A stretch of DNA of 64,000 nucleotides from Paramecium pentaurelia (GCA_905183005.1 CAJJDO010000153.1:46600-110599); one strand, 5' to 3'; shown: positions 36,717 to 49,092, counted from the stretch's first letter. Made by a program: numbers and translations. The notes: a model not told the origin generated them from the sequence alone.

Positions 36717-39371
36717 ATGATCATTAGTCAAATAAGTAACAATGAGGATTGTCCTGAACCTTTAGAAACTAATATAAATAAGAGTTCAAAAGTATTATTG
36801 TGGGGTAGAAGAACTCAACATCATAGCTTTGGGATAGAGAATCCTATTTGGAAATACAAAGCATTGAGAATAATACTTATAGTTTCTAGATTTATTGTTC
36901 TAATAACTAGATAGATTACACGAAAGGATATGAGTCTTTTCACTAAACAAGAATTCAATTTAATTAAGGATAAGGCAGCTGACTATAATTTTTACAAATA
37001 TTAAGGATTATTGCCAAAAGATAAACCCTCATAAATCTTACTCAAATTAAATAATTGGTTTTCTTGCATATTATGTAAATTTAAATAATAATGAGAGAAC
37101 ATCATAGTTAATTTTTAAGTAATAATGTAAGAAAATGGTTATTGAAACCAGATGACACTATCATAATCATATGGAATATTTACTTGATTTTGATAGTAAC
37201 AATAAATGTGTTTTATGTGTCTTTACGTATTTCATTTCCAGAAATAGTTGACTTTCCTTTAAAAAGTAAAGAATTCTTTTTTGAATAATTACCTGTTTAT
37301 TCATTTCTTTTAGAAATTATCTTGAAATTCAATACTTGTATTTATAATAAAGGTATACTAATAACAAATAGAGCAAAGATTGTTAAATTTTATTGCATAG
37401 AAGGTTAATGGATATTAATATTAGATAGGTTTTTTAATTGATTTATTTTTGGTTGTTCCTTTCTTTATAGGATAACAATTTGATTTTAGATACTTTGATT
37501 TTGTGATCATTTTGAAAGTATTCTAGTTATCTAGTTTATTTTCATCACTTTTTAATCGTTTAGAATTGTCAAATAGATAAACGGCATTATTCGATTTATT
37601 TAAAATGATGTATGCATATAAATATGCACTAGATCTTTTATGATTCTAGTAGCTCATTTTTCAGCCTGTATTTGGCATATTATAGGACAATGGGGTGAAT
37701 GGGGTAATCATGAAGGCAAGACATGGTTGAAAGTAGCTAATTTATAGAATGAATCATGGTTAGATAGATATGTAGTATCATTTTATTGGAGTATTGTTAC
37801 AATGACAACAATTGGATATGGAGATATAACACCTGTTAATTTGACTGAAAGAATCTTTGTAATATTTATGACTATGATTTCATCTGCAACATTTGCATAT
37901 ACTGTAAATAATATTGGTGGTATATTCCAAGATTTTTCAAAATAATCAGTTCATTTAAAAAATAATATGAATTAATTAAATAGATATTTAAAAAGTTAAA
38001 ATGTATCTGATGATCTTTAAATTAAATTTAGAAGATATTTTGAATATTTGTGGAGTAAACCCTCTTAAAAAGTAATATAATTTTCAGATTTAATTCCTAA
38101 AAGTTTAAAAGATCAAATGATTGTAGATGTTAATGCTAAAATATTAAATTAATTATCATTTTTTAAGAATTTTAGTTAACCTTTATAGAATAAATTATGT
38201 ATGTATTTAGAAGAAAGATAAATACAATCTGATGATTATCTTTTTAAAAGGAATAATAAATCATCTTATTTATTTATTCTTGTAACAGGAGAAATTAAAT
38301 TAGTATTAACACTAAATGATTAACCAAGATTGTTATAAAAGATAAGTAATCCATCCTTTATTGGATAATTAGATTTCTTTTCCAAAAGATCTTATTCTTA
38401 TGATGCTGTAGCTTCAAAGACTACTAAAGTTCTATAGATTTCAAGAGACTAATTACACAATGTCTTTAAGGATCACCCTTCTGATTATGTATATATATAT
38501 TGAAATCTATTACTTATAGGAGATATTCTAGTAGATAACAGATGATATAGCATAAAATTTAAATTTAAAAGTAATTTAAATAAAATGTAATACATGTCAA
38601 AGTGATTCTCATTTTACAAATACTTGTCCATCATTATTTGGAATACCTAATAGAATCAAAACTTTATACAATTACAGAAGATTCACTCCTGTTGATAGAA
38701 CACCTAAATATATTAGACATAATCATACAAGGAAAATGTATGCATTGAAACATCATTTCATTGTTTTAGAAAGTGTTTTAAATTACATGATGAAAAATGA
38801 AGATCTTGTTTAAATAGAAGAGATAAAGGAATTATAATAATAACATGGTATTCATTTTGGAAATCAATATACTTTTAATCAGATTCCATAGACTACTTTG
38901 TAGATGAATACATAGGGAAAAGCTTCTTTATCTTAAAGAATTTAGCTTTCTATAGATGAATCTTCTCCTAGGACATTTAGGTTTTGTTAGTAGAATAATT
39001 AATATCTAAATACAACAGGGTTAAAAAATAATAGAAAGACATCTATAAATTATGGATCTTAGGCAGAGTTGCCTGAAGAAGAAGTACCTGTATATGAGAA
39101 GATTATGAAGAAAGGAGGGAATGAGTCTTTATGTGTTATGAATGAGTAAGGATATTAATAGGTATTGTAAGTACCCTAATTATAAATAAATTAAGTAGTG
39201 AGAAGAAAATCAGTAAAATTAAAGTTAGATGATAGTTCTGAAGATGAAGAAGAAGATGAAGATAAGATTTTAGGATAATACATAGATATATTTTAGCAAT
39301 TCGAGAGAGTTAGTGAATTTAGCAATTATAATCCTCATAATAATATTTCATAAGTAGTGGCTAAAGTATGA
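36717..39371 (+). CDS. Second voltage/cyclic-nucleotide-type K+ channel
   Basis: ATG 36717, TGA 39369-39371. Introns 37075-37097, 37404-37428, 37610-37632 and 38489-38519 leave 850 aa. Six TM segments, pore TMTTIGYGDITPVN, S6 linker and a cyclic-nucleotide-binding-like domain (DDYLFKRNNKSSYLFILVTGEIKLVL split by family alignment; see LVTGEIKLVL). A CxxC...C cluster (CNTCQSD, FTNTCPS) follows, then a long Q/S-rich tail with an acidic patch (DEEEDEDK). An alternative end using a 24-nt intron at 39366-39389 would extend to 39545. Similar to the channel at 31.9-34.3 kb but clearly diverged. Confidence 0.88.
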
Positions 39372-39709
39372 TATTCATGCTTTTCGTAGTTTCAGGAAAA
39401 AAGAATGATATTCTAGAGATAAACAAAGAAACGAAAGAGTCGTAGATAAGAAACCTTATTGCATTTATTAAAGTAAGCCTAAGGGAAATAAAGATTATGA
39501 GTAAATTAATATATATATTTGTAATAAAATATCTCTTCAAATATGAAAGTATTATTTTAATTTAATAAATAAATATTTTATGAAATATTAAATCAAAATT
39601 TATGAATATTATTATATGAATTTCAAATCTATAAAATTGAAAATATAAATATTAATGCTATTCATTTTTTATAATAGTATTTAAATAATTATAATATTAT
39701 ATTTATAAA
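39372..39709. other. Intergenic, possibly holding an alternative channel 3' exon
   Basis: The first 170 nt read open in frame with the channel if 39366-39389 is spliced (basic KKRKSRRQ segment, stop at 39543-39545). The remainder is plain AT-rich sequence between convergent genes. Confidence 0.4.
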
Positions 39710-40507
39710 TCAATGCTGATAAAATACTAAATATTTGTGATTTAGTTATTTCATATTATTTATTTATAATTGATCATTGAGTCCTCCATCTACAACTCTT
39801 TTTTGATAATAATAAACTTCTTTTATTCTTGAATGAATCAAAGCCATTGAACACATAATACAAGGTTCAAAATATGTAACTAAAGTCATTTCCCTTGCAT
39901 AGTATTAAGTTTCACGAAAATGTTTTTGATGATTTTAATTTTTATTATGTTCTGCTAGTTTCTCCATTGCTACCATAACACAATGTCTAACATTATTAAT
40001 ATGTGTTTCATCTTCTGCTTCAATAATGATATCATTTTCATCATTATAAAGAATACATTTATTCCTTGTTTGTTTTGTATCTAAAATTTATTACATTTTA
40101 AGAGGTGCATCTTTATTTTATTTATGTGGATATTCATAATTTGGATGTAAGATATTCCAATATTCATCATATATTGATTTTTATTCTTTATTAATAGGTG
40201 CAATGCTTGGTAATTGAATTTCAAGAAATTACTCTACTTCAAAATCTATCTTCATTTTATCTAAGTCCTATAAATAGTAATTAATTATAAATACCTCTGG
40301 AAAACAAAATAACATCAACACATAATCCTTTTCTTAACCTTACTTAATTAATTTTAGATAATCATGCTAATAGAAGTATTGATGATATTTTTGTTTATAA
40401 AGTTTAATACATTTTTCTGTATTCTCTTTCTTTATCTTTGCTATTACAAATGTTTTCAAAGAAGGTTATTTCATATATCCTACAGGCATTAATTATTAAA
40501 ATTGCAT
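39710..40507 (-). CDS. ADAT3: tRNA adenosine deaminase non-catalytic subunit ADAT3/Tad3
   Basis: ATG 40507, TGA 39710. With the 27-nt candidate intron 40268-40294 the protein is 256 aa. That intron is in frame without TGA, so 265 aa is also possible. C-terminal deaminase domain: zinc ligand histidine in RHCVMVAME, where the catalytic glutamate of HAE is replaced by valine, and EPCIMCSMALIHSRI with the two zinc cysteines. Loss of the glutamate is the hallmark of ADAT3, which pairs with ADAT2 to make inosine at wobble position 34 of tRNAs. Confidence 0.88.
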
Positions 40508-40538
40508 TTATATATAATAATATTATTATTAATTTTCA

Positions 40539-41273
40539 TCATCCTTTTTTTTACCATTAATCTTTATTCTCACCACTTATTAATTCATATTTCTTTTTCT
40601 CATCTTCAATAAATTTCAAAATCATAAATATTATCACTGTTATTGCTATACCAACAAAACATGAAAATATCATCAACATGTAAACTTAATAATGCTATCA
40701 ATAAATTATTAACTTTACTGGCATTCCTTATTCAAATTCTATTTAAAATTGACAATAATCTCCAACATAAGGAGATTTACACATACATTAACCAAATACA
40801 CAATAACCACCATTTCTACAAGGAACTGGACATTTCTTATACATTTCTTTCTTATCAAATTATTTTAACTATGTCATAATATTCTTAGAAGTTTATAAAT
40901 CCATATGAATACTAAATAAATTGTCTAATGTTTATATTTGTGTAGAATTGTTTTCATTTTCATCAACAAAAATCAATTTAAATTAGCAATATTGTCCTCC
41001 ATAAGGTGATTTACAATAACATTAAGATTAAATACATAAACCTTATTTATTGCAATCTGATTTGCAATCATTATCTTCTTTTTTTCTATCATGTCCTATA
41101 TAATGATCAAACTCTGTTGTGTAATTCATACCATATCCTAATTTTAATATGTAATCACAATGTTCACCAGCAAAAGGATAAGGACAGTAACAGGTTTATG
41201 CATTACATATACCTGTATTACATTAACATGTTTCTGCATTTATTAATGTTATGAATGTTATGAATATTAACAT
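40539..41273 (-). CDS. Type I membrane protein with EGF-like modules
   Basis: ATG 41273, TGA 40539, one 24-nt intron at 40695-40718, 236 aa. Signal peptide MLIFITFITLINA, then three cysteine-rich EGF-like units (CYCPYPFAGEHC, CYCKSPYGGQYC, CMCKSPYVGDYC). A TM helix (MLMIFSCFVGIAITVIIFMI) lies near residues 185-205, with a short charged cytoplasmic tail. Probably a surface protein. Its stop is 31 nt from the ADAT3 start in the same orientation. Confidence 0.85.
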
Positions 41274-41317
41274 TTTGAATTAAATTAAAAAGATTTTAAT
41301 TTTTTCTTTAAACAATC

Positions 41318-42226
41318 ATGGTAACAATAATGATTACTATTATCTATAGGCAAGAGGACCCAAGAAACACATGAAAAGAATTACAGCACCAAAGAGTTGG
41401 ATGCTCTCAAAATTAGGAGGAAATTGGACAACAAGACCATCATAAGGACCCCATAAATTAAGAGAATCAATCCCATTATCTATTATATTGCAACATAAAC
41501 TTAAATATGCTTTGTATGCAAGAGATGTCTAAATGATTCTTGCTGATAAGGATGGTAATATTAAAGTTGACGGAAAAGTAAGAACTGACTTTGGATATCC
41601 AGTTGGTTTATTAGGTATATATATATAATTAATGACTCAGATGTCATTACAATTGACAAAACAAGAGAAAGTTATAGAGTATTATATGATGTCTCAGGAA
41701 AATTCATATTAAAATCAATCAAACCAGATGAAGCCAAATTCAAGTTAGTCAAAGTAACATAAAAGAAAGTTGGACCAAACAATGTTCCTTATATTGTTAC
41801 TAATGATGCTAGAACCATTAGATACCCAAATCCTGAAATTCATGTTAATGACACATTAAAAATTGATTTAGAAACTGGAAAAGTTGTTGATTTCTTAAAA
41901 GAAGAACCAGGTAATATATAAATATATAATTTATTAAGGAAATTTATGTTATATTATTGGAGGTAATAACATTGGAAGAGTTGGTCTCATTTAACATAGA
42001 GAAAGACATCTTGGATCATTTGATATTGTCCATGTTAAAGTATAAATTAATAAAGATTTATTAGGATTCAAATGGTAAACACTTCTCTACAAGAATCAAT
42101 AATATCTTTACAATTGGAAAAGGAAAGAAATCCTTAATTTCACTCCCAGATGATAATGGTTTGTATTTGACAGCTCTTGAAAAGAAATAAGCTAGAGAAC
42201 ACCAAGAAGAAACCAAATAATAATGA
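41318..42226 (+). CDS. RPS4: 40S ribosomal protein eS4
   Basis: ATG 41318, TGA 42224-42226. Introns 41321-41349, 41615-41640, 41911-41938 and 42040-42064 leave 266 aa (family ~263). Starts M-ARGPKKHMKRITAPKSWML, followed by the S4/KOW core (IPLSIILQHKLKYAL, DVQMILADKDGNIKVDGKV) and the C-terminal GNNIGRVGLIQHRERHLGSF. The first intron falls directly after the ATG codon. A structural small-subunit protein at the subunit body. Confidence 0.97.
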
Positions 42227-42595
42227 TCATTCTAAAGTATAGTACACATTTACATAAAATATTAAATAATTAAATTCATTAAATTTGAATAACATCAATC
42301 ATTTATAACTTTTGATATTCTTATTTAATCTATAATAACAAAATAAGAATGATGATTATATATACTAGTTTGTAAGTCTTTAATATTTAATATTAATTTA
42401 ATTATTATATTGTATAGAAATCATTTGAAATTATATATGATTATTATTAATATTCCTATACTTAGATTATAAATACTATTTAATTATATAATAATTTAGA
42501 TTCTATTAGTTTGAAGAATATTTATGAATAGTTTTCCATTAAAAAAATAATATTAAATATATATATATATATTGTACATCGTTTGATAATGCAAA
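42227..42595. other. Intergenic region between convergent ribosomal protein genes
   Basis: About 370 nt, AT-rich, including an (AT)n tract near 42560-42571. No coding or RNA signal is seen. Confidence 0.5.
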
Positions 42596-43088
42596 TCATT
42601 TCTTTTATGCTTTAGTTGCAGCAATTTCGTTTCTTCTTCTGACAGCATTTGCTCTGTTTAATTTCACTAATTTTCTAAGAGCTGCCTTCTACAATCCAAG
42701 TCTTCTTGTACCAAATCTCTTTCTGATTACCTATGATTCATAAGACATGATACTCTTGAAGCTGTATGAATTCCATGTTTTACACTCAATGTTGAAGCAT
42801 AAACTGATTGAGTATTCTTGGTCTTTCTATCAACTTATTAGAATTTTGTGCTCTTTCTTGCAACCAAATTCACATTATTAATTTAATTAACCTTTGATTA
42901 TGTTGGTACTACACCAATAGCATTTTTTGTAATGAATCCTTTTATATTAATATTGCTTCTATACCTGTACTGCTATATGTTTATACTCCAGTGTTATTGA
43001 ATGGATCAGTTGAGAGTGTCAATCCATTTCTCTTTACTAAAAAAGCATTATTGCCCTTAACTACTTCCCAAAGTACTGATTAAGACAT
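42596..43088 (-). CDS. RPL28: 60S ribosomal protein eL28
   Basis: ATG 43088, TGA 42596. Introns 42939-42964 and 42731-42753 leave 147 aa (family ~137). N-terminal SVLWEVVKGNNAFLVKRNG with NGLTLSTDPFN matches the eL28 start. C-terminal half is basic (VIRKRFGTRRLGLQKAALRK, RANAVRRRNE). A large-subunit structural protein. It faces eS4 across ~370 nt. Confidence 0.9.
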
Positions 43089-43133
43089 TAATTTAAAATA
43101 GATATTAATTTTTTTTTTAAAAATTTAAGTAAT

Positions 43134-43603
43134 TCATTAATGCTAACCATCATTACTAAATATGTTCTTTGCATGTGCCATTGCATTTTCAGGATGTAAT
43201 GCATCTTTGCATTCTTTCTCTGCCAAAATGCACACTACAATTGTACCCAACTATACATTATTAATTCAATTTCTACTTTCAAGATAAAGTTGATAACGGA
43301 CAACACTAACACAAATGTTTAAATTCCATCAGCCCAATTATGACTAAAAGTAGAAGAATTCCAAAATGGACCCCAATAAACAAGCCAAACGAAATCAATA
43401 ATCCATGAATATACAAATAGATAAATTAATCTAATCTTTTGTGATACCTATTTTCACATGAATGATTGACTTACAGGTCTGTCTATATCCCATAGCAAAT
43501 ATGCAAAGGCAAATAATGGAAGATTATAATCTGGTCTTGCATAACAGGTGAAACAAGAGATGAATGCTATAGCAAGAAACAATTTCTTAGGCCACTCTTA
43601 CAT
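43134..43603 (-). CDS. Small four-TM membrane protein
   Basis: ATG 43603, TGA 43134. Introns 43448-43474 and 43251-43276 leave 138 aa. Hydrophobic segments include LFLAIAFISCFTCY, YNLPLFAFAYLLWD, IYLFVYSWIIDFVWLVYW and FVLVLSVINFILKLGTIVV, with a short soluble C-terminus (KECKDALHPENAM). No family recognised. It lies 45 nt upstream of eL28 on the same strand. Confidence 0.7.
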
Positions 43604-43798
43604 TTCAAATATTATATAAATAATTATATTTTATCAAATATTTGTTAAGAGTATAAATATAAATAATTAATATGATGCCCATTCATTACTAGAGACAACT
43701 CTCTTAAAAATCAAGGAGAACTCCCATCTCAACTAACAGTATATATTTATATCATACTCCCCATTATTATATTACTTTGATATTATATTTAAATATAT

Positions 43799-46127
43799 AC
43801 AATATAGTAGGATTAGATTCACTGTTGCAATAACGAATGATTGTAGACCTTGTATAAAAGGAATATAATTAATCTCCAGGAAATACAATCTTTAAATTAT
43901 AAAAGCATAGTAGCTTCACACTCAAACCTAATAGATTGCCATCCCTTAAAATGCATAAGGATTATGGACTCACTGAAGAAGAGAAAGGAACTTATGGAGA
44001 TAGATAATTAATAGGATTTGACAAACTCGAACTCTTGGGAAGGTATATAATTTATTTAAATCTATTCAGGGGAGGATTTGCATTAGTTTGGTTAGCATCA
44101 ATGGGTAATCAGAAGGTAGCTTTGAAATAAATAGCCAAACCACAATAGAGCAAAGAGGCGAAATTTAATTACATTAAATCAGATAATATAGTTTAGATAA
44201 TGGGAGTGGAACATTCAAACAAAGATACTTGGATTATATAGGAGTTGGGAGGTAAACCATTAAGTAAAGCTCTCTATACAATGAAAGGGGAATTCTACAA
44301 GGGAGAAAGAGTTTATGCAGTACTAACAATCTTAATTTTTAGATAAGTGAGACTTAAGAATTATTGGATATGTATGAACATCCAAACAAACTAATTGAAC
44401 TAATGTATGGTATACTGAATGGAATTTCATGTATTAATGACAAGCATGTAACTCATTTTGATTTGAAACCAGATAATATATTAGTTGAGAATAATATACC
44501 AAAAATTATAGATTTTGGATCAGCATTTTCAAATGAAGATAATGATCAATTTGGAATGATAACACCTGAATACATGGCCCCTGAGGCCCTTGATATTATG
44601 CATAATTGGACTAAATATTCTAATTAATACAATACTTAAATTGAAGCACTTACACAAATGCATGGGACTCCAAAAATTGATGTTTGGAGTTATGGTATTT
44701 TTATAAACAAATAAAGGGGCAATAATACTTGATATTTTACATGGTGTTCCTAATTGGCTATCCTATAAAGGCAAAATTATGAGATAAGGAAAACCATAAA
44801 TAAAATATGGGTTATTTGCAGTCAAAGGAAGAGATTTAAGCAAGTAATTATATATTCTTATTAATAAGAATTATTTAAAAACAATAGTAATTGTAATTGA
44901 ACCAGATAATAAGACAGAATTGTAATTACTTAACATTAATCAAATAACATTAATTATTTGATNACAATATAGTAGGATTAGATTCACTGTTGCAATAACG
45001 AATGATTGTAGACCTTGTATAAAAGGAATATAATTAATCTCCAGGAAATACAATCTTTAAATTATAAAAGCATAGTAGCTTCACACTCAAACCTAATAGA
45101 TTGCCATCCCTTAAAATGCATAAGGATTATGGACTCACTGAAGAAGAGAAAGGAACTTATGGAGATAGATAATTAATAGGATTTGACAAACTCGAACTCT
45201 TGGGAAGGTATATAATTTATTTAAATCTATTCAGGGGAGGATTTGCATTAGTTTGGTTAGCATCAATGGGTAATCAGAAGGTAGCTTTGAAATAAATAGC
45301 CAAACCACAATAGAGCAAAGAGGCGAAATTTAATTACATTAAATCAGATAATATAGTTTAGATAATGGGAGTGGAACATTCAAACAAAGATACTTGGATT
45401 ATATAGGAGTTGGGAGGTAAACCATTAAGTAAAGCTCTCTATACAATGAAAGGGGAATTCTACAAGGGAGAAAGAGTTTATGCAGTACTAACAATCTTAA
45501 TTTTTAGATAAGTGAGACTTAAGAATTATTGGATATGTATGAACATCCAAACAAACTAATTGAACTAATGTATGGTATACTGAATGGAATTTCATGTATT
45601 AATGACAAGCATGTAACTCATTTTGATTTGAAACCAGATAATATATTAGTTGAGAATAATATACCAAAAATTATAGATTTTGGATCAGCATTTTCAAATG
45701 AAGATAATGATCAATTTGGAATGATAACACCTGAATACATGGCCCCTGAGGCCCTTGATATTATGCATAATTGGACTAAATATTCTAATTAATACAATAC
45801 TTAAATTGAAGCACTTACACAAATGCATGGGACTCCAAAAATTGATGTTTGGAGTTATGGTATTTTTATAAACAAATAAAGGGGCAATAATACTTGATAT
45901 TTTACATGGTGTTCCTAATTGGCTATCCTATAAAGGCAAAATTATGAGATAAGGAAAACCATAAATAAAATATGGGTTATTTGCAGTCAAAGGAAGAGAT
46001 TTAAGCAAGTAATTATATATTCTTATTAATAAGAATTATTTAAAAACAATAGTAATTGTAATTGAACCAGATAATAAGACAGAATTGTAATTACTTAACA
46101 TTAATCAAATAACATTAATTATTTGAT
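43799..46127. repeat. 1,164-nt direct repeat around one N: probable unmerged contig overlap
   Basis: 43799-44962 and 44964-46127 are identical wherever I compared them, offset 1,165, with the single N at 44963 between. Copy 1 stops mid-gene at the N. Copy 2 carries on into unique sequence that completes the kinase. This is what two overlapping contig ends joined with an N would look like. Confidence 0.85.
43837..44962 (+). CDS. Protein kinase, partial duplicate copy (likely assembly artefact)
   Basis: Same start and exons as the intact kinase at 45002-46214, shifted by 1,165 nt, but cut off by the N at 44963 before the last exon (the part after KQHQLF is missing). It should be counted as one gene with the next entry, not as a paralogue. 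Confidence 0.7.
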
Positions 46128-46214
46128 TTACTTAAACAATGTCTAGCCTATGATCCATCTCAAAGATCAGAAGCTAAAGAATTACTAAAACACGAATTTT
46201 TTAATTAAATCTGA
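45002..46214 (+). CDS. Serine/threonine protein kinase
   Basis: ATG 45002, TGA 46212-46214. Four introns (27, 23, 22 and 25 nt) leave 371 aa. Glycine loop in LLGRGGFALVWLAS, ATP lysine in VALKQIA, catalytic loop HFDLKPDN, metal-binding DFGSA, YMAPEA, DVWSYG and a C-terminal LLKHEFF subdomain. All catalytic residues are present. The catalytic loop has HFD where HRD is usual, so it is a non-RD kinase and may not need activation-loop phosphorylation. No accessory domain. Subfamily not assignable by eye. Confidence 0.88.
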
Positions 46215-46865
46215 TGTATTATTATTCCTTTAGCTTTAAATTTATAAATAAACTTATTTATGTCTCCTTTCTCTAAAGTGAAATCATTTTAATCTAATCA
46301 ATTTATATATTTACAATATAACAAATTATAAATTATTAATTTATCTAAACCATCATTCATTATTGCATACATTTTGATAGTAAAATTTAAAGTATCTTTT
46401 GAGAAAAATCTAAAATCAATTTTATAGAATCAATAAAAAAAAATATTTAGTGATTAGAATAATCAACATCAAACTGGAGGTGGATTCATAATAAGGCTTT
46501 AGAGTTTCTAGATCCTCGTCTAATATTCATACATAGTAGATAGTTTTTAGTCATGATAGAGGGTATAGAACCAATCAGGGATCGAATTATGCTGAATCAA
46601 ATCTAAAGATTGACTAAGTGAGTTGTTACCTAAAGACTCAAGCAATTTCCTTTATGGATTTTAGAAGGATTAGTAAATTTCACCTTCTCAAAATTATCGC
46701 TTGACAATAATTAAATTAGTCATTTGATTTGTAAAAATGATTTATTTTAGGTTTTTTCTTATTATTTTCATACTAAAATTTATTTTTATAACTAATTATT
46801 AAGTGGTCGGAATAAATTTAATGATAAAATAACTTATAATTACTTTAATTTTTTGTTTAAAACTA
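46215..46865. other. Mostly intergenic; contains a possible minus-strand gene remnant
   Basis: AT-rich except for 46469-46690, where a minus-strand frame has coding-like composition and higher GC. The rest shows no ORF. Confidence 0.45.
46469..46690 (-). pseudogene. Orphan coding-like fragment without a start
   Basis: A TGA-bounded frame ending at TGA 46469-46471 reads as plausible protein (SLSQSLDLIQHNSIPDWF, MYEYQTRIQKLQSLI). The codon use resembles the genes around it, but no in-frame ATG or joining intron was found upstream. It could be the last exon of an unresolved small gene or the remnant of a decayed one. Confidence 0.35.
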
Positions 46866-49092
46866 TCACATAATAATTTTCTTATAATTAAATTTTAACT
46901 ATATTTTAGAAACTATTGAAATATTTTGAGAATTTAGAGAAAAATCAATTGATCCAATTTTCTTTTTAATTTAATAATTAATCAGATTGATCAATAATAA
47001 ATATAACAAAAACTATTTTAAGTTATAAATAATTTTAAAGATGAAATTAAGTAATTCGATATTGACTAATTCTTATTCTATTTTATTGAAACATTAAATG
47101 TATAAATGATTATTTATCTATTAAAGTATGATATAATGTTCATAAATCTACTTTTCTTTTCTTAATTTCACTAACTAAATTAATATATCTTACTTCTTAA
47201 GATTTTCCAATTCTTTTTCAAAACCTTCCTTTTTTATATTCGTATTATGTTCATTCATCGTTACCCAGTGAGTACTAGAAGTGATAAGTGAGATCATAAA
47301 GTCATATTCAATCTAATTTAATAGATCCTTGATTTTAGAAGTCTAATTATTTTATTAATCTTATACTTAAAGGTTTTTTAAAGATATATTTTAATATATT
47401 TTTAAATTCTCGATAGATTTTAATTTTTCTTCTTTTTCAATATCTTCATTATCTTTGATTTGTTTTTGAATTTCTTCATCTGTAGGTCTCAACAAATTTT
47501 TTGCTATAATTTAATTATTTGATCTTTTTGTTTCTAAATCAACAGCAGTTACCTTAAGTATTCCGTTAAAATCTATTGAAAATGTAACTTCAATTTAAGG
47601 TATCCATTTTTTAGCTACTTAAATACCTATTAATTCAAATTCTCCAATTTATGTGTTTTATATTACAGATTTATTTTCGCCCTAAAAAATGGAAATTAGG
47701 ACTTTAGATTAATAATCTTGAGCTGTGGTGTATAATTTTGACAAAGATAATGGATATTTAGACAACTTTGGTATAATTATACTCATCAATCTTCCTTCAA
47801 CTTCAAGACCAAAACTTATTGGAGTCTTGCTGATTTCTACAAATCGATTTGTACTTTCTTAGCCTTTTTTGGTTAATTAATTTGCATAAATAGCAGCTCC
47901 AACGCAAACTAATTCATCTGATATTTAATCTTTAATGATCTTGCTGTAAGTAAAAAAGTTTTCAATTATTTATTAAACTTTAGGAATTCTACTAGATCCT
48001 CCTGCTAGAATTACTTCAGCAATTTCATCTTTTTATAAATTAGATTCATCATATGCTGATTATATAGTTAATAAAGTTCTTTCAAATAAGTTATCATTCA
48101 AATCTTCAAATTTTTCCCTTGTAATACTGTGATTAAAATCATATCCTTAAATCAAGTTTTTTATTTTTATAAAAGCAATCTTCTAGGAAGAAAGAATTTC
48201 TTTTGCTTTTTAAGCTTCTATTTTTAAAGCTTAAATTGCATTTTTATTATCCATTATGTCTATGTTAGTAGATTCTTTTATTTGTTCAATAAAGTATTTA
48301 ACTAAATTAAAATCAAAATCTTCTCCTCCTAAATTGTTCCCTGATCCATGACTTATATCTTCAATATAGCTTTTTTTAATTTTTAGAACAGTAATATCCA
48401 AAGTACCACCTCCAAAATCAAATACAAAAATAATCTTTTCTCTTTCTTCTATATCCTTTTTATATGCAATTGCAGCAGCTTTGGGTTCACTTATAATTTA
48501 AACAACATTTAAGCCAGCAATTTTTGCAATATCTATAGTAGCTTATTTTTAAGAATCATCATATCCTATTGGAACAGTCATTACAACATTTTTAATTGTT
48601 TAACCTAAGTAAGAACTAGCTTAATTCTTTAATTTAGTTAAAACAATTGCTTGAATCTAATCAATACTAAATAACTTTGGACTCTCATCTTTATACTTAG
48701 GCACTTCAATATAGATCCTGTTGTTTTATTCAGTTAAAGTATATAGCAAATTTTTCTATGTCTTCCTCACATTCGGATGATAATATCTAAAATAAATTCA
48801 TAGTTTACTATCTCCCAGTCAATCTTTTTATATCATAAAATGTGTTGTTTGGATTAATAATAGCTTATTCTTAGGCATCTTATCCTACTATAAATTCATC
48901 GTTTGATAAAGCAACAACAGTAGGTGTTGTTTTAAATCCCTTTTCATTTGCTATAATTTCAACATTATAATTATTTTAAAAGCAAACACTTGAATAAGTT
49001 GTCCCTAAATCAATTCCAATAATAGGATCGTCTTAGATTTCTTAGTTTGCTAATGTAATTGTTAAGAATATTGCAAAGAATACTTGTATCAT
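46866..49092 (-). CDS. Hsp70-family chaperone with signal peptide, unusual C-terminus
   Basis: ATG 49092, TGA 46866, one 22-nt intron at 48787-48808, 734 aa. N-terminal signal peptide MIQVFFAIFLTITLA. Nucleotide-binding motifs are GIDLGTTYSSV, FDFGGGTLDITV and LAGGSSRIPKVQ. The substrate-binding domain and lid follow up to about residue 630. Then come ~100 residues with a hydrophobic stretch (FLLYLLLINLINY) and no KDEL-type retention signal. By its leader it is a secretory-pathway Hsp70 (GRP78-like), but sequence is divergent. An unseen intron near 47100 could shorten the tail. Confidence 0.85.

Noticed and set aside
43837..46214. Two tandem kinase paralogues
   Set aside because: The copies appear identical and are separated by a single N, with the first cut off at the N. 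An assembly overlap is more likely.
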